Assembly (NCBI GenBank): GCA_014763885.1
Contig: JACXUO010000002.1
Span: 1-50,499, forward strand
Direction of reading: 5' to 3'
DNA length: 50,499 bases
Source of the DNA: Campylobacterales bacterium
GTDB taxonomy: Bacteria > Campylobacterota > Campylobacteria > Campylobacterales > Sulfurovaceae
In this document: piece after piece, positions 36,042-44,535 of the stretch
How the letters are laid out: each line of letters begins with the position of its first letter
Position numbering within the stretch: position 1 is the first letter of the stretch
The notes under the pieces: generated by a model
Told to the model about the DNA's origin: nothing
The model's input: only the letters and a program-made list of their open reading frames with translations
The model's database searches: none
Translations under genes and position numbers: made by a program

Positions 36042-36734
36042 ATGTGGCGCGTGTTTATTTTATTTATCTCCCTGCTTGCCCTGGGTGGTGCGGAGGAGAC
36101 TCCAAAGATGCTACATGCACACAGCATAGAGGTAAGCTATCAGGCCAAGGATGGCACGCTGGCAACGATCAGGGTCGGCAGAGACTCTGATCTCAGGTGC
36201 CGGGAAGTGCCCTTTGACGGCAGGACATTCTGGAGTGAAGCCTATCCTCTCAAGACGGTACCGGAGTTCTGCAAAAAAAGTTTCATTACCACGGCAGGTG
36301 TGCTTGCCCCGATGAAGATGCATGAGAAGATCGATACCTATGGGGAACTCGAGGTGCTGGAGTTCCTGGAGGAGATGCAGGAGGATCCACATATGCTCTT
36401 TGTTGACAGCCGCAAACAAGAGTGGTTTGAAGCCCGAACAATTCCCGGTGCGGTGAATATCCCCTTTATCTACTTTACCGAAGAGGGAAAGTGGGAAAAA
36501 AAGAAACAGGAAGCACTTGCGCTGCTGGGAGTGAGATCCACAAAAGAGGGGTATGATTTTTCTGAGGCCAAAACCGTACTTTTTTTCTGCAACGGCGTAT
36601 GGTGCAGACAGTCTCCCCAGATGATCGAAGCACTGCTTGAGATGGGATATCCTCCCGAAAAGATGAAGTGGTACCGCGGCGGACTGCATAGTTGGCTCAA
36701 TGTAGGAATGACTTCCATCTCTCCTTCAGAATAG
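36042..36734 (+). CDS. Exported rhodanese-domain protein
   Basis: A 230-residue periplasmic sulfurtransferase candidate. Residues 1-17 are a signal peptide (MWRVFILFISLLALGGA). Residues 110-225 form a rhodanese domain: LFVDSRKQEWFEARTIPGAVNIPF, then the active loop FFCNGVWCRQSPQ, with Cys as the likely sulfur acceptor, and WYRGGLHSWLNVG. The CNGxWCxQSP loop is longer than the classical CxxxxR and is common among periplasmic rhodaneses of sulfur oxidisers. The N-terminal part (18-105) is not recognised. It lies between dnaE and a KefB-type antiporter; GGAGAAGAGG supports the start. Confidence 0.88.
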   Translation: MWRVFILFISLLALGGAEETPKMLHAHSIEVSYQAKDGTLATIRVGRDSDLRCREVPFDGRTFWSEAYPLKTVPEFCKKSFITTAGVLAPMKMHEKIDTYGELEVLEFLEEMQEDPHMLFVDSRKQEWFEARTIPGAVNIPFIYFTEEGKWEKKKQEALALLGVRSTKEGYDFSEAKTVLFFCNGVWCRQSPQMIEALLEMGYPPEKMKWYRGGLHSWLNVGMTSISPSE

Positions 36735-36750
36735 CTATAAGGAAGACAGG

Positions 36751-38361
36751 GTGGATATACTTACACTGATTATACTGGCAGTAGCGCTCTCTCTGGTTCT
36801 CAATCTGCTGTTTAAACGTTTTGATATCTCTACAATCGTTGGATATATTTTTACCGGGTTTATCATTGCAACATTTTTTGACTATGCCAAGATCGATCAG
36901 CAGGTCTTGTCCGAACTGGCGGAGTTCGGTGTGGTTTTTTTGATGTTTACGATCGGTTTGGAGTTCTCTCTGAACCAGTTGAAACGGATGAAGCAGGAGG
37001 TATTTGTCTTTGGGATACTGCAGGTAACACTCACTGCACTTTTATTTACCTATCTGAGCATTGCACTCTTTGACTTGCCGATGAAAAGCGCTTTGGTTGT
37101 GGGAATGGCATTGTCTCTCTCCTCCACGGCGATCGTCCTGACGGCTCTCAATGCCAATGGTGACATCCGCCGGCCTTATGGAAGATATGCACTCGGAATC
37201 CTGCTTTTTCAGGATGTAGCAGTCATCCCTATATTGCTTCTGGTCTCTTTTTTGGGCAAACCTTCCGGTTCGGCATCAGAGATTGTTCTGGGCACACTGA
37301 TTTCCGGTGTGATTGTGATCTTTTCGCTTTTTGTGCTCGGGAAGTATGCAACAAACAAGTTTTTGGGTACTGTCGTAGACAGTAAAAAAGAGGAGCTCTT
37401 TATTCTGGCGATCCTGCTGATCGTGCTTTCTGCCTCGCTGCTTGCACACGCTTTCGGATTTTCCTATTCGCTTGGTGCGTTTATTGCGGGGATGCTGATC
37501 GCCGAGACCAAATACAAGCATCAGATCGAAGCGGACCTTGTGCCCTTCCGGGATATTTTGCTTGGGCTCTTCTTTATTACGGTAGGACTGCAGATCAACC
37601 TTGAGGTGATCAGGGAGTATTTCTTTGTCATTGTGGGATTGACTGTAGCGATCCTTCTTCTTAAGGCACTCCTCATTTTTTTGATCACGGTGGTTTTTTC
37701 TTTCCCAAAACGTGCGTTTAAAACGGCACTGGCACTGGCTCAGGTGGGGGAGTTTTCCTTTGCCGTCTTTGCACTGGCAAAATCCTATCAGCTTGTAGGC
37801 AATGAGGTGCTGCAGGTACTGATCTCCGTCGTGGTTGTATCGCTTGTCTTTACTTCATTGTCCGTCAAGCATGTCCGGGCGTTTACGAATCTTTTCTACC
37901 AAAAACCCACTGAGGCGATGAGGGAACCCGTAGGTTCATCGGCGATTTCCCATCATATTCTTGTCTGCGGCTATTCACTGCTGGGACAGCGTATTGTAGA
38001 GGAACTCAAGTCTCAGGGGATTACCTATGTTGCGATAGAGCATGACCGAAGCCTGGTGGAGATGGGAGAGAAAAAGGGCGACAGTGTCTTTTTCGGAAAT
38101 GCCGCTTCCAAAAGGTTGTTGCACTCACTGGATATCAAAAACGCGATTGCCGTGATTATCGCCATTGACAATGATGAAAAGATCAGGCTGATCTGCGAGG
38201 CGATTCACAGTATTGACGAAAGGATCGATATCGTCCTGAAAGTTTCAGACCGCAGAGAGGTCGAGCAGTTATCGGACCTTTCGATCAAAAGTTTTGTCAA
38301 CCAGAACGAAACAGTGGCCAAACTCCTGGTTGGTCAGGCACTCAGATGCGATATAGAGTAG
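36751..38361 (+). CDS. CPA2-family monovalent cation:proton antiporter with RCK domain (KefB-like)
   Basis: An inner-membrane K+/H+ or Na+/H+ antiporter, 536 residues. About 12 membrane helices (1-380) include GYIFTGFIIATFFDYA, FLMFTIGLEFSLNQL and LFQDVAVIPILLLVSF, the last with the ion-binding Asp of the family. A C-terminal RCK/TrkA-N domain (about 405-536) with the Rossmann motif HHILVCGYSLLGQRIVEEL binds nucleotide and would gate transport. Start is GTG at 36751, with AAGGAAG ahead. It follows the rhodanese after 16 bases and is probably co-transcribed. Confidence 0.92.
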   Translation: MDILTLIILAVALSLVLNLLFKRFDISTIVGYIFTGFIIATFFDYAKIDQQVLSELAEFGVVFLMFTIGLEFSLNQLKRMKQEVFVFGILQVTLTALLFTYLSIALFDLPMKSALVVGMALSLSSTAIVLTALNANGDIRRPYGRYALGILLFQDVAVIPILLLVSFLGKPSGSASEIVLGTLISGVIVIFSLFVLGKYATNKFLGTVVDSKKEELFILAILLIVLSASLLAHAFGFSYSLGAFIAGMLIAETKYKHQIEADLVPFRDILLGLFFITVGLQINLEVIREYFFVIVGLTVAILLLKALLIFLITVVFSFPKRAFKTALALAQVGEFSFAVFALAKSYQLVGNEVLQVLISVVVVSLVFTSLSVKHVRAFTNLFYQKPTEAMREPVGSSAISHHILVCGYSLLGQRIVEELKSQGITYVAIEHDRSLVEMGEKKGDSVFFGNAASKRLLHSLDIKNAIAVIIAIDNDEKIRLICEAIHSIDERIDIVLKVSDRREVEQLSDLSIKSFVNQNETVAKLLVGQALRCDIE

Positions 38362-38592
38362 GATACTCCATGTGGAGCAGGGTTTGAAGTAACAATTTGT
38401 TTCCGAAATGTTACATAATGATATAAAAAGCGTAAATAAACTGTCTCTATCAAGCTATTTTCAGGATTTGATTTTGAAAGTTTTTCTCTCTTTCTCGCCT
38501 CTTTCGGGCGGTAAATGTGTAGTATGGAAACATTTTTAGTGGATAACTTTTTGATAACAAAGAGTTTCATTCCTCTTATACGAAAATAGTGC

Positions 38593-38627
38593 TACACTTG
38601 TTCCACTAAAACAAAAGTAAGGAACAA
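38593..38627 (+). promoter_or_regulatory. icd promoter and inverted repeat around the ribosome binding site
   Basis: TACACT (38593-38598) is a likely -10. TTGTTCC (38598-38604) and GGAACAA (38621-38627) form a perfect 7-bp inverted repeat whose right arm contains the GGA of the icd ribosome binding site. It could be an operator overlapping the start of transcription, or a weak hairpin if transcription starts earlier. The rest of 38362-38592 is A/T-rich, with only a short CTCC-ATGT-GGAG hairpin just after the antiporter stop. Confidence 0.4.
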
Positions 38628-38629
38628 TT

Positions 38630-40804
38630 ATGGCAAAAATCATTTGGTCAAAAATTGATGAAGCTCCGGCTTTGGCAACATACTCATTTTTCCCGATTGC
38701 ATCTAAATTCTGTGCAGCTGGCGGTGTGGAACTTGAGCAAAGTGACATCTCGCTTGCTGGTCGTGTACTTGCAGCAATGGGATTGGCTGAAGATGAACTT
38801 TCAAAACTTGGTGAACTTTGTGTTAAACCTGAAGGTAACATCATCAAGCTTCCAAACATCTCTGCATCAGTAGGTCAGCTTAAAGACTGTATTGCTGAGC
38901 TCCAGGAACAAGGTTATGATATTCCTAACTACCCTGAAAATCCGCAAACAGATGCTGAAAAAGAGATCCAGGCGAAATACAGCGTATGTCTTGGTTCAGC
39001 AGTTAACCCGGTACTTAGAGAGGGTAACTCAGACAGACGTGCGGCAAAAGCGGTTAAAAACTTTGCACAGAAAAATCCGCATAGACTTAAGCCCTATGCT
39101 GAGAACTCAAAAGCGGCTGTTGCACACATGGACGGTAAAGGTGACTTTTACGGTAACGAGAAGTCTGTGACTATGGATAAAGCACAAAAAGTAACGATCG
39201 CCCTGAATGGCAAAGAGCTGAAAACGATCGATGCGCTTGAGGGAGAAGTCCTTGACGGTACATTCATGTCTGTAAAGGCTCTAAGAGATTTCTATAAGCA
39301 AACGATCGAAGAGGCAAAAGCAAAAGGGCTGATCTGGTCGGTACACCTTAAAGCAACAATGATGAAAATCTCTGATCCGATCATGTTCGGTCACGCATTT
39401 GAAATCTTCTTTGAAGAGGTATTTGCTAAATACGCTGATCTTTTCAAAGAGCTGGGTGTTAATCCAAACCTTGGTATGTCAGATCTTGAAAAGAAGATCA
39501 AGGGTCATGCACAGGAAGCTGAGATCAAAGCAGCATTCCAGGCTGTAGTTGATGCTGATGCACCGAAAATCGCAATGGTTGATTCTGATAAAGGTGAAAC
39601 AAACTTCAACGCACCAAATGACATCATTATCGATGCTTCTATGCCGGTTGTAGTAAGAGAAGGTGGTAAGCAGTGGGACAGAACAGGTGCTGCACTTGAA
39701 ACATTGGCTGTTATCCCTGACAGTACTTATGGTTTCTTCCACCAGGAAATGGTAGCTGACTGTGTGAAAAATGGTCAGTTTGATGTAACAACTATGGGTA
39801 CAATGCAAAATATCGGTTTGATGGCGCAAAAAGCGGAAGAGTACGGTTCTCACCCAACGACATTTGAGCTTACAGAGAGTGGTACAGTCACTGTAACGGC
39901 TGAAGATGGTACAGTGCTTATGAGCTTTGAGTGTGAAGCAGGTGATATCTGGAGAATGTCAAGAGCTAAAGATATCCCGATCAAAGACTGGATCAGACTT
40001 GCATTTGAAAGAGGTCAAATCGAGCAGATCCCTGTAGTGTTCTGGTTGGATGAGAACAGAGCTCACGATGCGCAAATGATCGCAAAAGTGAAAAAATATA
40101 TGCCAGAGTTTAACACTGAAGGTCTAGAGATCCACTTCATGGATATCGCAGCTGCTACAAGATTTACTAACGAGAGAATCAGAGCAGGAAAAGACACGAT
40201 CGCTGTAACAGGTAACGTTCTTAGAGATCACTTGACAGATATGTATCCGATCCTGGAGCTTGGAACATCTGCTAAGATGCTTTCTATTGTTCCGTTGCTT
40301 GCCGGTGGTGGTCTCTTTGAAACCGGTGCAGGTGGTTCAGCGCCTAAGCACGTAGATCAGTTCCTTGAAGAAGGTCACCTAAGATGGGATTCTCTTGGTG
40401 AGTTCCTGGCACTTGCCGAGTCACTGAGAATGATCGACCAAAAGAACCCTGATGCGAAGCTTGCAGCTGTAACAGCAGCACTTGATGTAGCAAACCAAGA
40501 ATACCTAGACAACAACAAAGCACCAGGTAGAAAAGCAGGTGAGCCGGATAACAAAGCGTCTCACTTCTACGTGGCAATGTACTGGGCGACTGCGCTGGCA
40601 GATTCTATGGACAAGGATCTTCAGGCGAAATTTACCCCGGTAGCAAAAGCGCTCAAAGAGAACGAAGCGAAGATCATGGAAGAGCTTCTTTCTGTAGAAG
40701 GCAAAGCTCAGGATATCGGTGGGTACTACCACCCGGATGATGCTAAAGCAGAAGCAGCGATGAGACCGTCTGCTACACTTAACAGCATCATTGACGCTAT
40801 CTGA
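38630..40804 (+). CDS. icd: Monomeric isocitrate dehydrogenase (NADP+)
   Basis: Interconverts isocitrate and 2-oxoglutarate plus CO2; in an autotroph it would run in the carboxylating direction. The 724-residue chain is the monomeric type, about twice the size of dimeric Icd: AKIIWSKIDEAPALATYSF at the start, SNRRAAKAVKNF-like SDRRAAKAVKNFA (about 137-149), VHLKATMMKISDPIMFG, and DWDRTG-like KQWDRTGAALETLAVIPDS. Monomeric Icd is normally NADP-specific. It has its own promoter and a strong terminator, and stands at the head of the carbon-cycle block. Confidence 0.97.
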   Translation: MAKIIWSKIDEAPALATYSFFPIASKFCAAGGVELEQSDISLAGRVLAAMGLAEDELSKLGELCVKPEGNIIKLPNISASVGQLKDCIAELQEQGYDIPNYPENPQTDAEKEIQAKYSVCLGSAVNPVLREGNSDRRAAKAVKNFAQKNPHRLKPYAENSKAAVAHMDGKGDFYGNEKSVTMDKAQKVTIALNGKELKTIDALEGEVLDGTFMSVKALRDFYKQTIEEAKAKGLIWSVHLKATMMKISDPIMFGHAFEIFFEEVFAKYADLFKELGVNPNLGMSDLEKKIKGHAQEAEIKAAFQAVVDADAPKIAMVDSDKGETNFNAPNDIIIDASMPVVVREGGKQWDRTGAALETLAVIPDSTYGFFHQEMVADCVKNGQFDVTTMGTMQNIGLMAQKAEEYGSHPTTFELTESGTVTVTAEDGTVLMSFECEAGDIWRMSRAKDIPIKDWIRLAFERGQIEQIPVVFWLDENRAHDAQMIAKVKKYMPEFNTEGLEIHFMDIAAATRFTNERIRAGKDTIAVTGNVLRDHLTDMYPILELGTSAKMLSIVPLLAGGGLFETGAGGSAPKHVDQFLEEGHLRWDSLGEFLALAESLRMIDQKNPDAKLAAVTAALDVANQEYLDNNKAPGRKAGEPDNKASHFYVAMYWATALADSMDKDLQAKFTPVAKALKENEAKIMEELLSVEGKAQDIGGYYHPDDAKAEAAMRPSATLNSIIDAI

Positions 40805-40829
40805 TACGTTTCTATAGTGGACAATGCGG

Positions 40830-40862
40830 ACACTGCATCAAAATGATGCAGTGTTTCTTATC
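40830..40862 (+). terminator. Terminator of icd
   Basis: A perfect 11-bp stem (ACACTGCATCA / TGATGCAGTGT) with loop AAA, followed by TTCTTATC. Confidence 0.88.
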
Positions 40863-40882
40863 AAAATATTTCAACATTTTGG

Positions 40883-40888
40883 TATACT
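40883..40888 (+). promoter_or_regulatory. -10 box (TATACT) of the mdh-fum operon
   Basis: TATACT here predicts a start near 40895 and thus a leader of about 150 bases that contains the inverted-repeat element at 40916-41020. Confidence 0.5.
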
Positions 40889-40915
40889 AATCTTCTCAGA
40901 TTTTTCTGAAAACAA

Positions 40916-41020
40916 CATAGGGTAGTCGACTTCTAAAGCATTGCAAAACATTATTGATGATCTTACGGGCAGGCAAGCCCTAAAATGATGAGTTATGTTT
41001 TGCTAAAGAGTCACCCTATG
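40916..41020. repeat. Nested inverted-repeat element before mdh1 (folded leader or MITE)
   Basis: Three concentric stems: CATAGGGT (40916-40923) with ACCCTATG (41013-41020); GCAAAACAT (40943-40951) with ATGTTTTGC (40995-41003); and GGGC (40967-40970) with GCCC (40977-40980), extended by TTA/TAA. The ends GGGTAGTCGACTTC... and, on the other strand, GGGTGACTCTTTAGC... look like related terminal inverted repeats, and TA flanks both ends, as for IS630/mariner-type insertions. It may be a small non-autonomous element, a regulatory RNA fold in the mdh leader, or both. I do not recognise a known riboswitch. Confidence 0.55.
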
Positions 41021-41045
41021 GATCTCACTATAAAAAAGGATTCAA

Positions 41046-42005
41046 ATGGCTAAAGGTAGAAAAGTAACAGTTGTCGGAACGGGTAATTTTGGTTCAACAG
41101 TTGCATTTATTTTGGCAATGAACGGAGCATGTCACAATGTTGTCCTGAGGGGGCGTGACGTGAACAAGGCGAAAGGGAAAGCGCTTGATATGTCACAGGC
41201 GGCCAACGCGGCGCGCCAGCATACCGTAGTAAAGGCAGCAAACGGCCCTGAAGATATTGCAGGGTCAGATATCGTAGTGATCACGGCGGGTGCACCAAGA
41301 ACACCCGGTATGAGCCGGGATGACCTGCTTACTAAAAATGCAGCGATCGTGAAAAAATATGCATTGGAGATCAAGGAGTATGCGCCTGAGTCTATCATCA
41401 TCGTTGTCTCCAATCCGCTGGATGTAATGACCTATGTTGCGCAAAAAGTGACACAATTTCCACGGGAAAGGGTGCTTGGGATGGCAGGTATCCTGGATGC
41501 TGCACGTATGGCGCACTTCATCTATGAAAAACTCGAGTATGGTGCGGGTCAGATCCGTGCGACCGTCATGGGAGGGCATGGGGATACGATGGTTCCCCTG
41601 CCCAAGTTTACAACGGTAGCGGGTGTACCGATCGAAGACCTGCTTGATGCAGAGCAGATCGGCGAGATCGTTCAGAAGACAAGAAACGGCGGTGCAGAGA
41701 TCGTCAACCTTCTGGGGGACGGTTCGGCATACTATGCGCCGGCAAAATCTACGGCGATCATGGTGGAGTCTATGCTGAGAGATACGAAGCAGATCCACTC
41801 ATGCGCGATTATGCTCGAGAATGATTACGGATACTCAGGCATCGTTTCGGGTGTACCTGTGATGATCGGTGCCGGAGGCGGGGAAGAGGTGATCCGTATG
41901 ACACTGAAACCGCTTCAGCAGGAACGTTTTGCCAAATCTGTTGCCTCAGTGCAGGAGATGGTGGATAAACTCTATGAACTGAATTTCTTTGACGAAGAGG
42001 CATAG
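41046..42005 (+). CDS. mdh: Malate dehydrogenase 1
   Basis: Interconverts oxaloacetate and malate with NAD(P)H. The 319-residue LDH/MDH-type protein has the Rossmann motif VTVVGTGNFGSTVAF (8-22), the mobile-loop Arg pair in APRTPGMSRDDLL, which marks malate and not lactate specificity, SNPLDVMTY, the catalytic Asp in ILDAARMA, and the catalytic His in GGHGDTMVPLP. It is the first gene of an operon with mdh2 and both class I fumarase subunits. AAAAGGA supports the start. The second gene starts two bases after this stop. Confidence 0.95.
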   Translation: MAKGRKVTVVGTGNFGSTVAFILAMNGACHNVVLRGRDVNKAKGKALDMSQAANAARQHTVVKAANGPEDIAGSDIVVITAGAPRTPGMSRDDLLTKNAAIVKKYALEIKEYAPESIIIVVSNPLDVMTYVAQKVTQFPRERVLGMAGILDAARMAHFIYEKLEYGAGQIRATVMGGHGDTMVPLPKFTTVAGVPIEDLLDAEQIGEIVQKTRNGGAEIVNLLGDGSAYYAPAKSTAIMVESMLRDTKQIHSCAIMLENDYGYSGIVSGVPVMIGAGGGEEVIRMTLKPLQQERFAKSVASVQEMVDKLYELNFFDEEA

Positions 42006-42006
42006 T

Positions 42007-42951
42007 GTGGCAGGACGTAAAGTAGGTATTGTCGGAGCTGGAGCGGTAGGTGCGACGGCAGCATACTCCCTGGTAATGATGGGTAGCTGTGAAGAGATCG
42101 TCCTTTTTGATATTGTCGAAGGTATCGCACAGGGCAAGGCGATCGATATGGGCCAGGCGGCGCACTATTCGCCAAAAGGTACGAAAGTGACCGCAGTAAA
42201 GAGCGCGGCAGAGATGAAAGATTGTGATATTGTCGTGATCACTGCGGGTGTACCGAGAAAAGGTGATATGACACGGGCGGATCTTTTGATGATCAATGCC
42301 AAGATCATGAAAAACGTGCTCAATGATGTGGCAAAGCACTCCCCCGAGGCCATTATCATCTGTGTTTCCAACCCTCTGGATGTCATGACCTATGTCATCC
42401 ATAAGATGACAGGATGGGAACGCAACCGTATCATAGGGATGGCGGGAGCCCTGGATGGTGCCAGAATGGCCTATCAGATATATAGGACACTCGGCTATGG
42501 AATGACACAGACAGGTGATCTTGTTATTGGTGATCACGGCCAGAATATGATACCGCTGCCGCATAAGGTACAGGTCGGTTCTGTTAATGTTTCAGAGCTT
42601 TTGACACAGGAAGAGATGGATCAGATCATCGAGCGTACAAAAAACGGTGGTGCGGAGATCGTCAAAGAGCTGGGTACCTCAGGCTACTATGGTCCTGGCC
42701 GTGCTGTGGCACACATGGTAGAGGCCATACTGGATAATTCCCGTGTTGTTGTCTCCTCTTCGGTACTGCTTCAGGGTGAATACGGATACAGTGACGTATG
42801 TGTAGGCGTACCGGTTGTGCTCGGCAGAAACGGTGTCGAAGAGATCATCGAGATTGATCTTGATGAAGAGACACAAGCGAAGTTTAAAGTATCGGTAGAG
42901 TCTATCCGGGGCAATATCGATATATTGACTGAAAATAAATTTTTTGAGTAG
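42007..42951 (+). CDS. mdh: Malate dehydrogenase 2 (tandem paralogue)
   Basis: A second LDH/MDH-type enzyme, 314 residues from GTG 42007, which has GAAGAGG six bases upstream; the alternative TTG at 41989 would overlap mdh1. Rossmann motif KVGIVGAGAVGATAAYSL, mobile loop GVPRKGDMTRADLL with the malate-type Arg, SNPLDVMTY, catalytic Asp in ALDGARMA. The catalytic His177 is present, but the following motif reads GDHGQNMIPLP, with Gln in place of the usual Asp (HGD). Either a second MDH with other kinetics or cofactor, or a related 2-hydroxyacid dehydrogenase; malate is favoured by the loop and the neighbours. Confidence 0.9.
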   Translation: MAGRKVGIVGAGAVGATAAYSLVMMGSCEEIVLFDIVEGIAQGKAIDMGQAAHYSPKGTKVTAVKSAAEMKDCDIVVITAGVPRKGDMTRADLLMINAKIMKNVLNDVAKHSPEAIIICVSNPLDVMTYVIHKMTGWERNRIIGMAGALDGARMAYQIYRTLGYGMTQTGDLVIGDHGQNMIPLPHKVQVGSVNVSELLTQEEMDQIIERTKNGGAEIVKELGTSGYYGPGRAVAHMVEAILDNSRVVVSSSVLLQGEYGYSDVCVGVPVVLGRNGVEEIIEIDLDEETQAKFKVSVESIRGNIDILTENKFFE

Positions 42952-42959
42952 GATGGTAA

Positions 42960-43811
42960 ATGAGAGAAATCGAATATAGTGAGGTAGTAAAAGCCGTTAA
43001 AGATATGATCATGTATAGCGGTACGGATCTGCCTCAGGATACTTATGATGCACTTAAGGAGGCAATGGAAGAGGAGAAGTCACGCGTAAGCAAAGAGGTG
43101 ATCCGTCAGATCCTTGAAAATGCGGATATCGCGAAAGATGAAAAAAGACCATTATGCCAAGATACAGGTCTTGCGGTTTTCTTTGTAAAAGTCGGTGATC
43201 AGGTAAAAATCAAGGGCGGACTGCTTAAAGATGCGATCAATGAAGGAACAGAGAAGGGGTATACTGAAGGGTATCTTCGTGCTTCGACATGTGAACCGTT
43301 CAGCAGAGCAAACCTGAAGGATACTGTGGGGTACAACCTTCCTGCGATCATCCACTTTGATCTTGTTGCAGGGGACAAGATAGATATTGAGTATGCTGCA
43401 AAAGGCGGCGGATCAGAGAATGTAAGCAGGGCGAGGGTATTTCCGCCTGCAGCAGGAAAAGAAGGTATCATCGAGTATGTCAAAGAGGTGATCAGTGATG
43501 CCGGCGGGAATCCGTGTCCTCCTATCACGATCGGTGTCGGTATCGGCGGTACTTTCGAAAAGGCAGTTATCAGTTCCAAACATGCGCTCTTCAGGGATAT
43601 CGGCAGTGTGAACCCTGATCCGGAGATGGCAGAGCTTGAAGAGACGATCCTCAATGAGGTGAACAAGCTTGGAATCGGTGCTATGGGGATGGGCGGAACA
43701 AAAACCGCACTTGCTGTACATATCGAAGCAAATCCGTGTCATATCGCTTCATTGCCTGTTTCTGTGAATGTGCAGTGTCACTCATCCAGACATACGCATA
43801 TCACACTATAA
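42960..43811 (+). CDS. Class I fumarate hydratase, alpha subunit
   Basis: The N-terminal, iron-sulfur subunit of a two-subunit fumarase (or tartrate dehydratase-like enzyme). The 283 residues include KRPLCQDTGLAVFFVKVGDQ (about 61-80), with the first cluster Cys, ASTCEPFSRANLKDTVGYNLPA with the second, and GGNPCPPITIGVGIGGTFEKA with the third. MGMGGTKTALAVHIEANPCHIASLPVSVNVQCHSSRH ends the chain. The 4Fe-4S cluster is oxygen-labile, which fits the reductive cycle. It starts eight bases after the mdh2 stop and is followed by the beta subunit after 11 bases. Adjacent malate dehydrogenases favour fumarase over tartrate dehydratase. Confidence 0.94.
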   Translation: MREIEYSEVVKAVKDMIMYSGTDLPQDTYDALKEAMEEEKSRVSKEVIRQILENADIAKDEKRPLCQDTGLAVFFVKVGDQVKIKGGLLKDAINEGTEKGYTEGYLRASTCEPFSRANLKDTVGYNLPAIIHFDLVAGDKIDIEYAAKGGGSENVSRARVFPPAAGKEGIIEYVKEVISDAGGNPCPPITIGVGIGGTFEKAVISSKHALFRDIGSVNPDPEMAELEETILNEVNKLGIGAMGMGGTKTALAVHIEANPCHIASLPVSVNVQCHSSRHTHITL

Positions 43812-43822
43812 GGAGAAAGAGG

Positions 43823-44380
43823 ATGGCAACATACACTTTAACGACACCGTTGAGCAGTGAAGATACAAAAATGCTCAAAGCAGGGGATACTGTATTCCTC
43901 AACGGGACGATTTACACAGCGAGAGACGCAGCCCATAAAAGACTTGTTGAACTCATTGAAAAAGGTGAGGAGTTGCCCTTTGATCTTGAGGGTTCAGTGA
44001 TCTATTTTGTCGGGCCTACCCCTCCAAAACCGGGTGACCCGATCGGGAGTGCAGGTCCGACTACCTCTTACCGTATGGATAGTTATTCTCCTACGATGCT
44101 GAAACACGGTTCAAAAGGGATGATCGGTAAAGGGAAAAGAAACCAGGCGGTCAAGGATGCCTGTGTGGATTATGACGGTATCTATTTTGGTGCGACAGGA
44201 GGTGCGGGCGCACTTCTCGGAAAGCAGATCAAAAGTGCGGAAGTGATCGCTTATCCAGAACTCGGCCCTGAAGCAGTACGTAAGCTGGAAGTGGAGAATT
44301 TCCCTGTAACGGTGATCAACGATACTTACGGGAACGATCTCTACCAAATGGGAAGAGAACAGTACGAGGTCAAGGACTAA
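43823..44380 (+). CDS. Class I fumarate hydratase, beta subunit
   Basis: The C-terminal subunit (185 residues) that completes the two-subunit fumarase: LTTPLSSEDTKMLKAGDTVFLNGTIYTARDAAHKR at the start, IYFVGPTPPKPGDPIGSAGPTTSYRMD, and YFGATGGAGALLGKQIKS. I use ATG 43823, which has AAGGAGAAAGAGG just upstream; a longer frame from 43736 would overlap the alpha subunit by 76 bases. It is the last gene of mdh1-mdh2-alpha-beta; a hairpin at 44403-44425 ends the operon. Confidence 0.94.
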   Translation: MATYTLTTPLSSEDTKMLKAGDTVFLNGTIYTARDAAHKRLVELIEKGEELPFDLEGSVIYFVGPTPPKPGDPIGSAGPTTSYRMDSYSPTMLKHGSKGMIGKGKRNQAVKDACVDYDGIYFGATGGAGALLGKQIKSAEVIAYPELGPEAVRKLEVENFPVTVINDTYGNDLYQMGREQYEVKD

Positions 44381-44402
44381 CACTTACCCATCTCCTTTTT
44401 TT

Positions 44403-44432
44403 GCATACCTTTTCCGAGGGTATGCATCTCTT
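44403..44432 (+). terminator. Terminator of the mdh-fumarase operon
   Basis: GCATACC (44403-44409) pairs with GGTATGC (44419-44425) and is followed by ATCTCTTAATCCTTATC. Confidence 0.65.
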
Positions 44433-44535
44433 AATCCTTATCTTCCCCCCCCTCAAAAAATATTTTTCTATTTTATCTCCGGTTAAAAATTATGAGATAT
44501 GATAGTTACATAGAATTCTCTCCAAAGGAGTGGCC

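Noticed and set aside
43736-43822. N-terminal extension of the class I fumarase beta subunit
   Set aside because: It overlaps the alpha gene by 76 bases; ATG 43823 has a strong ribosome binding site and fits the family start.
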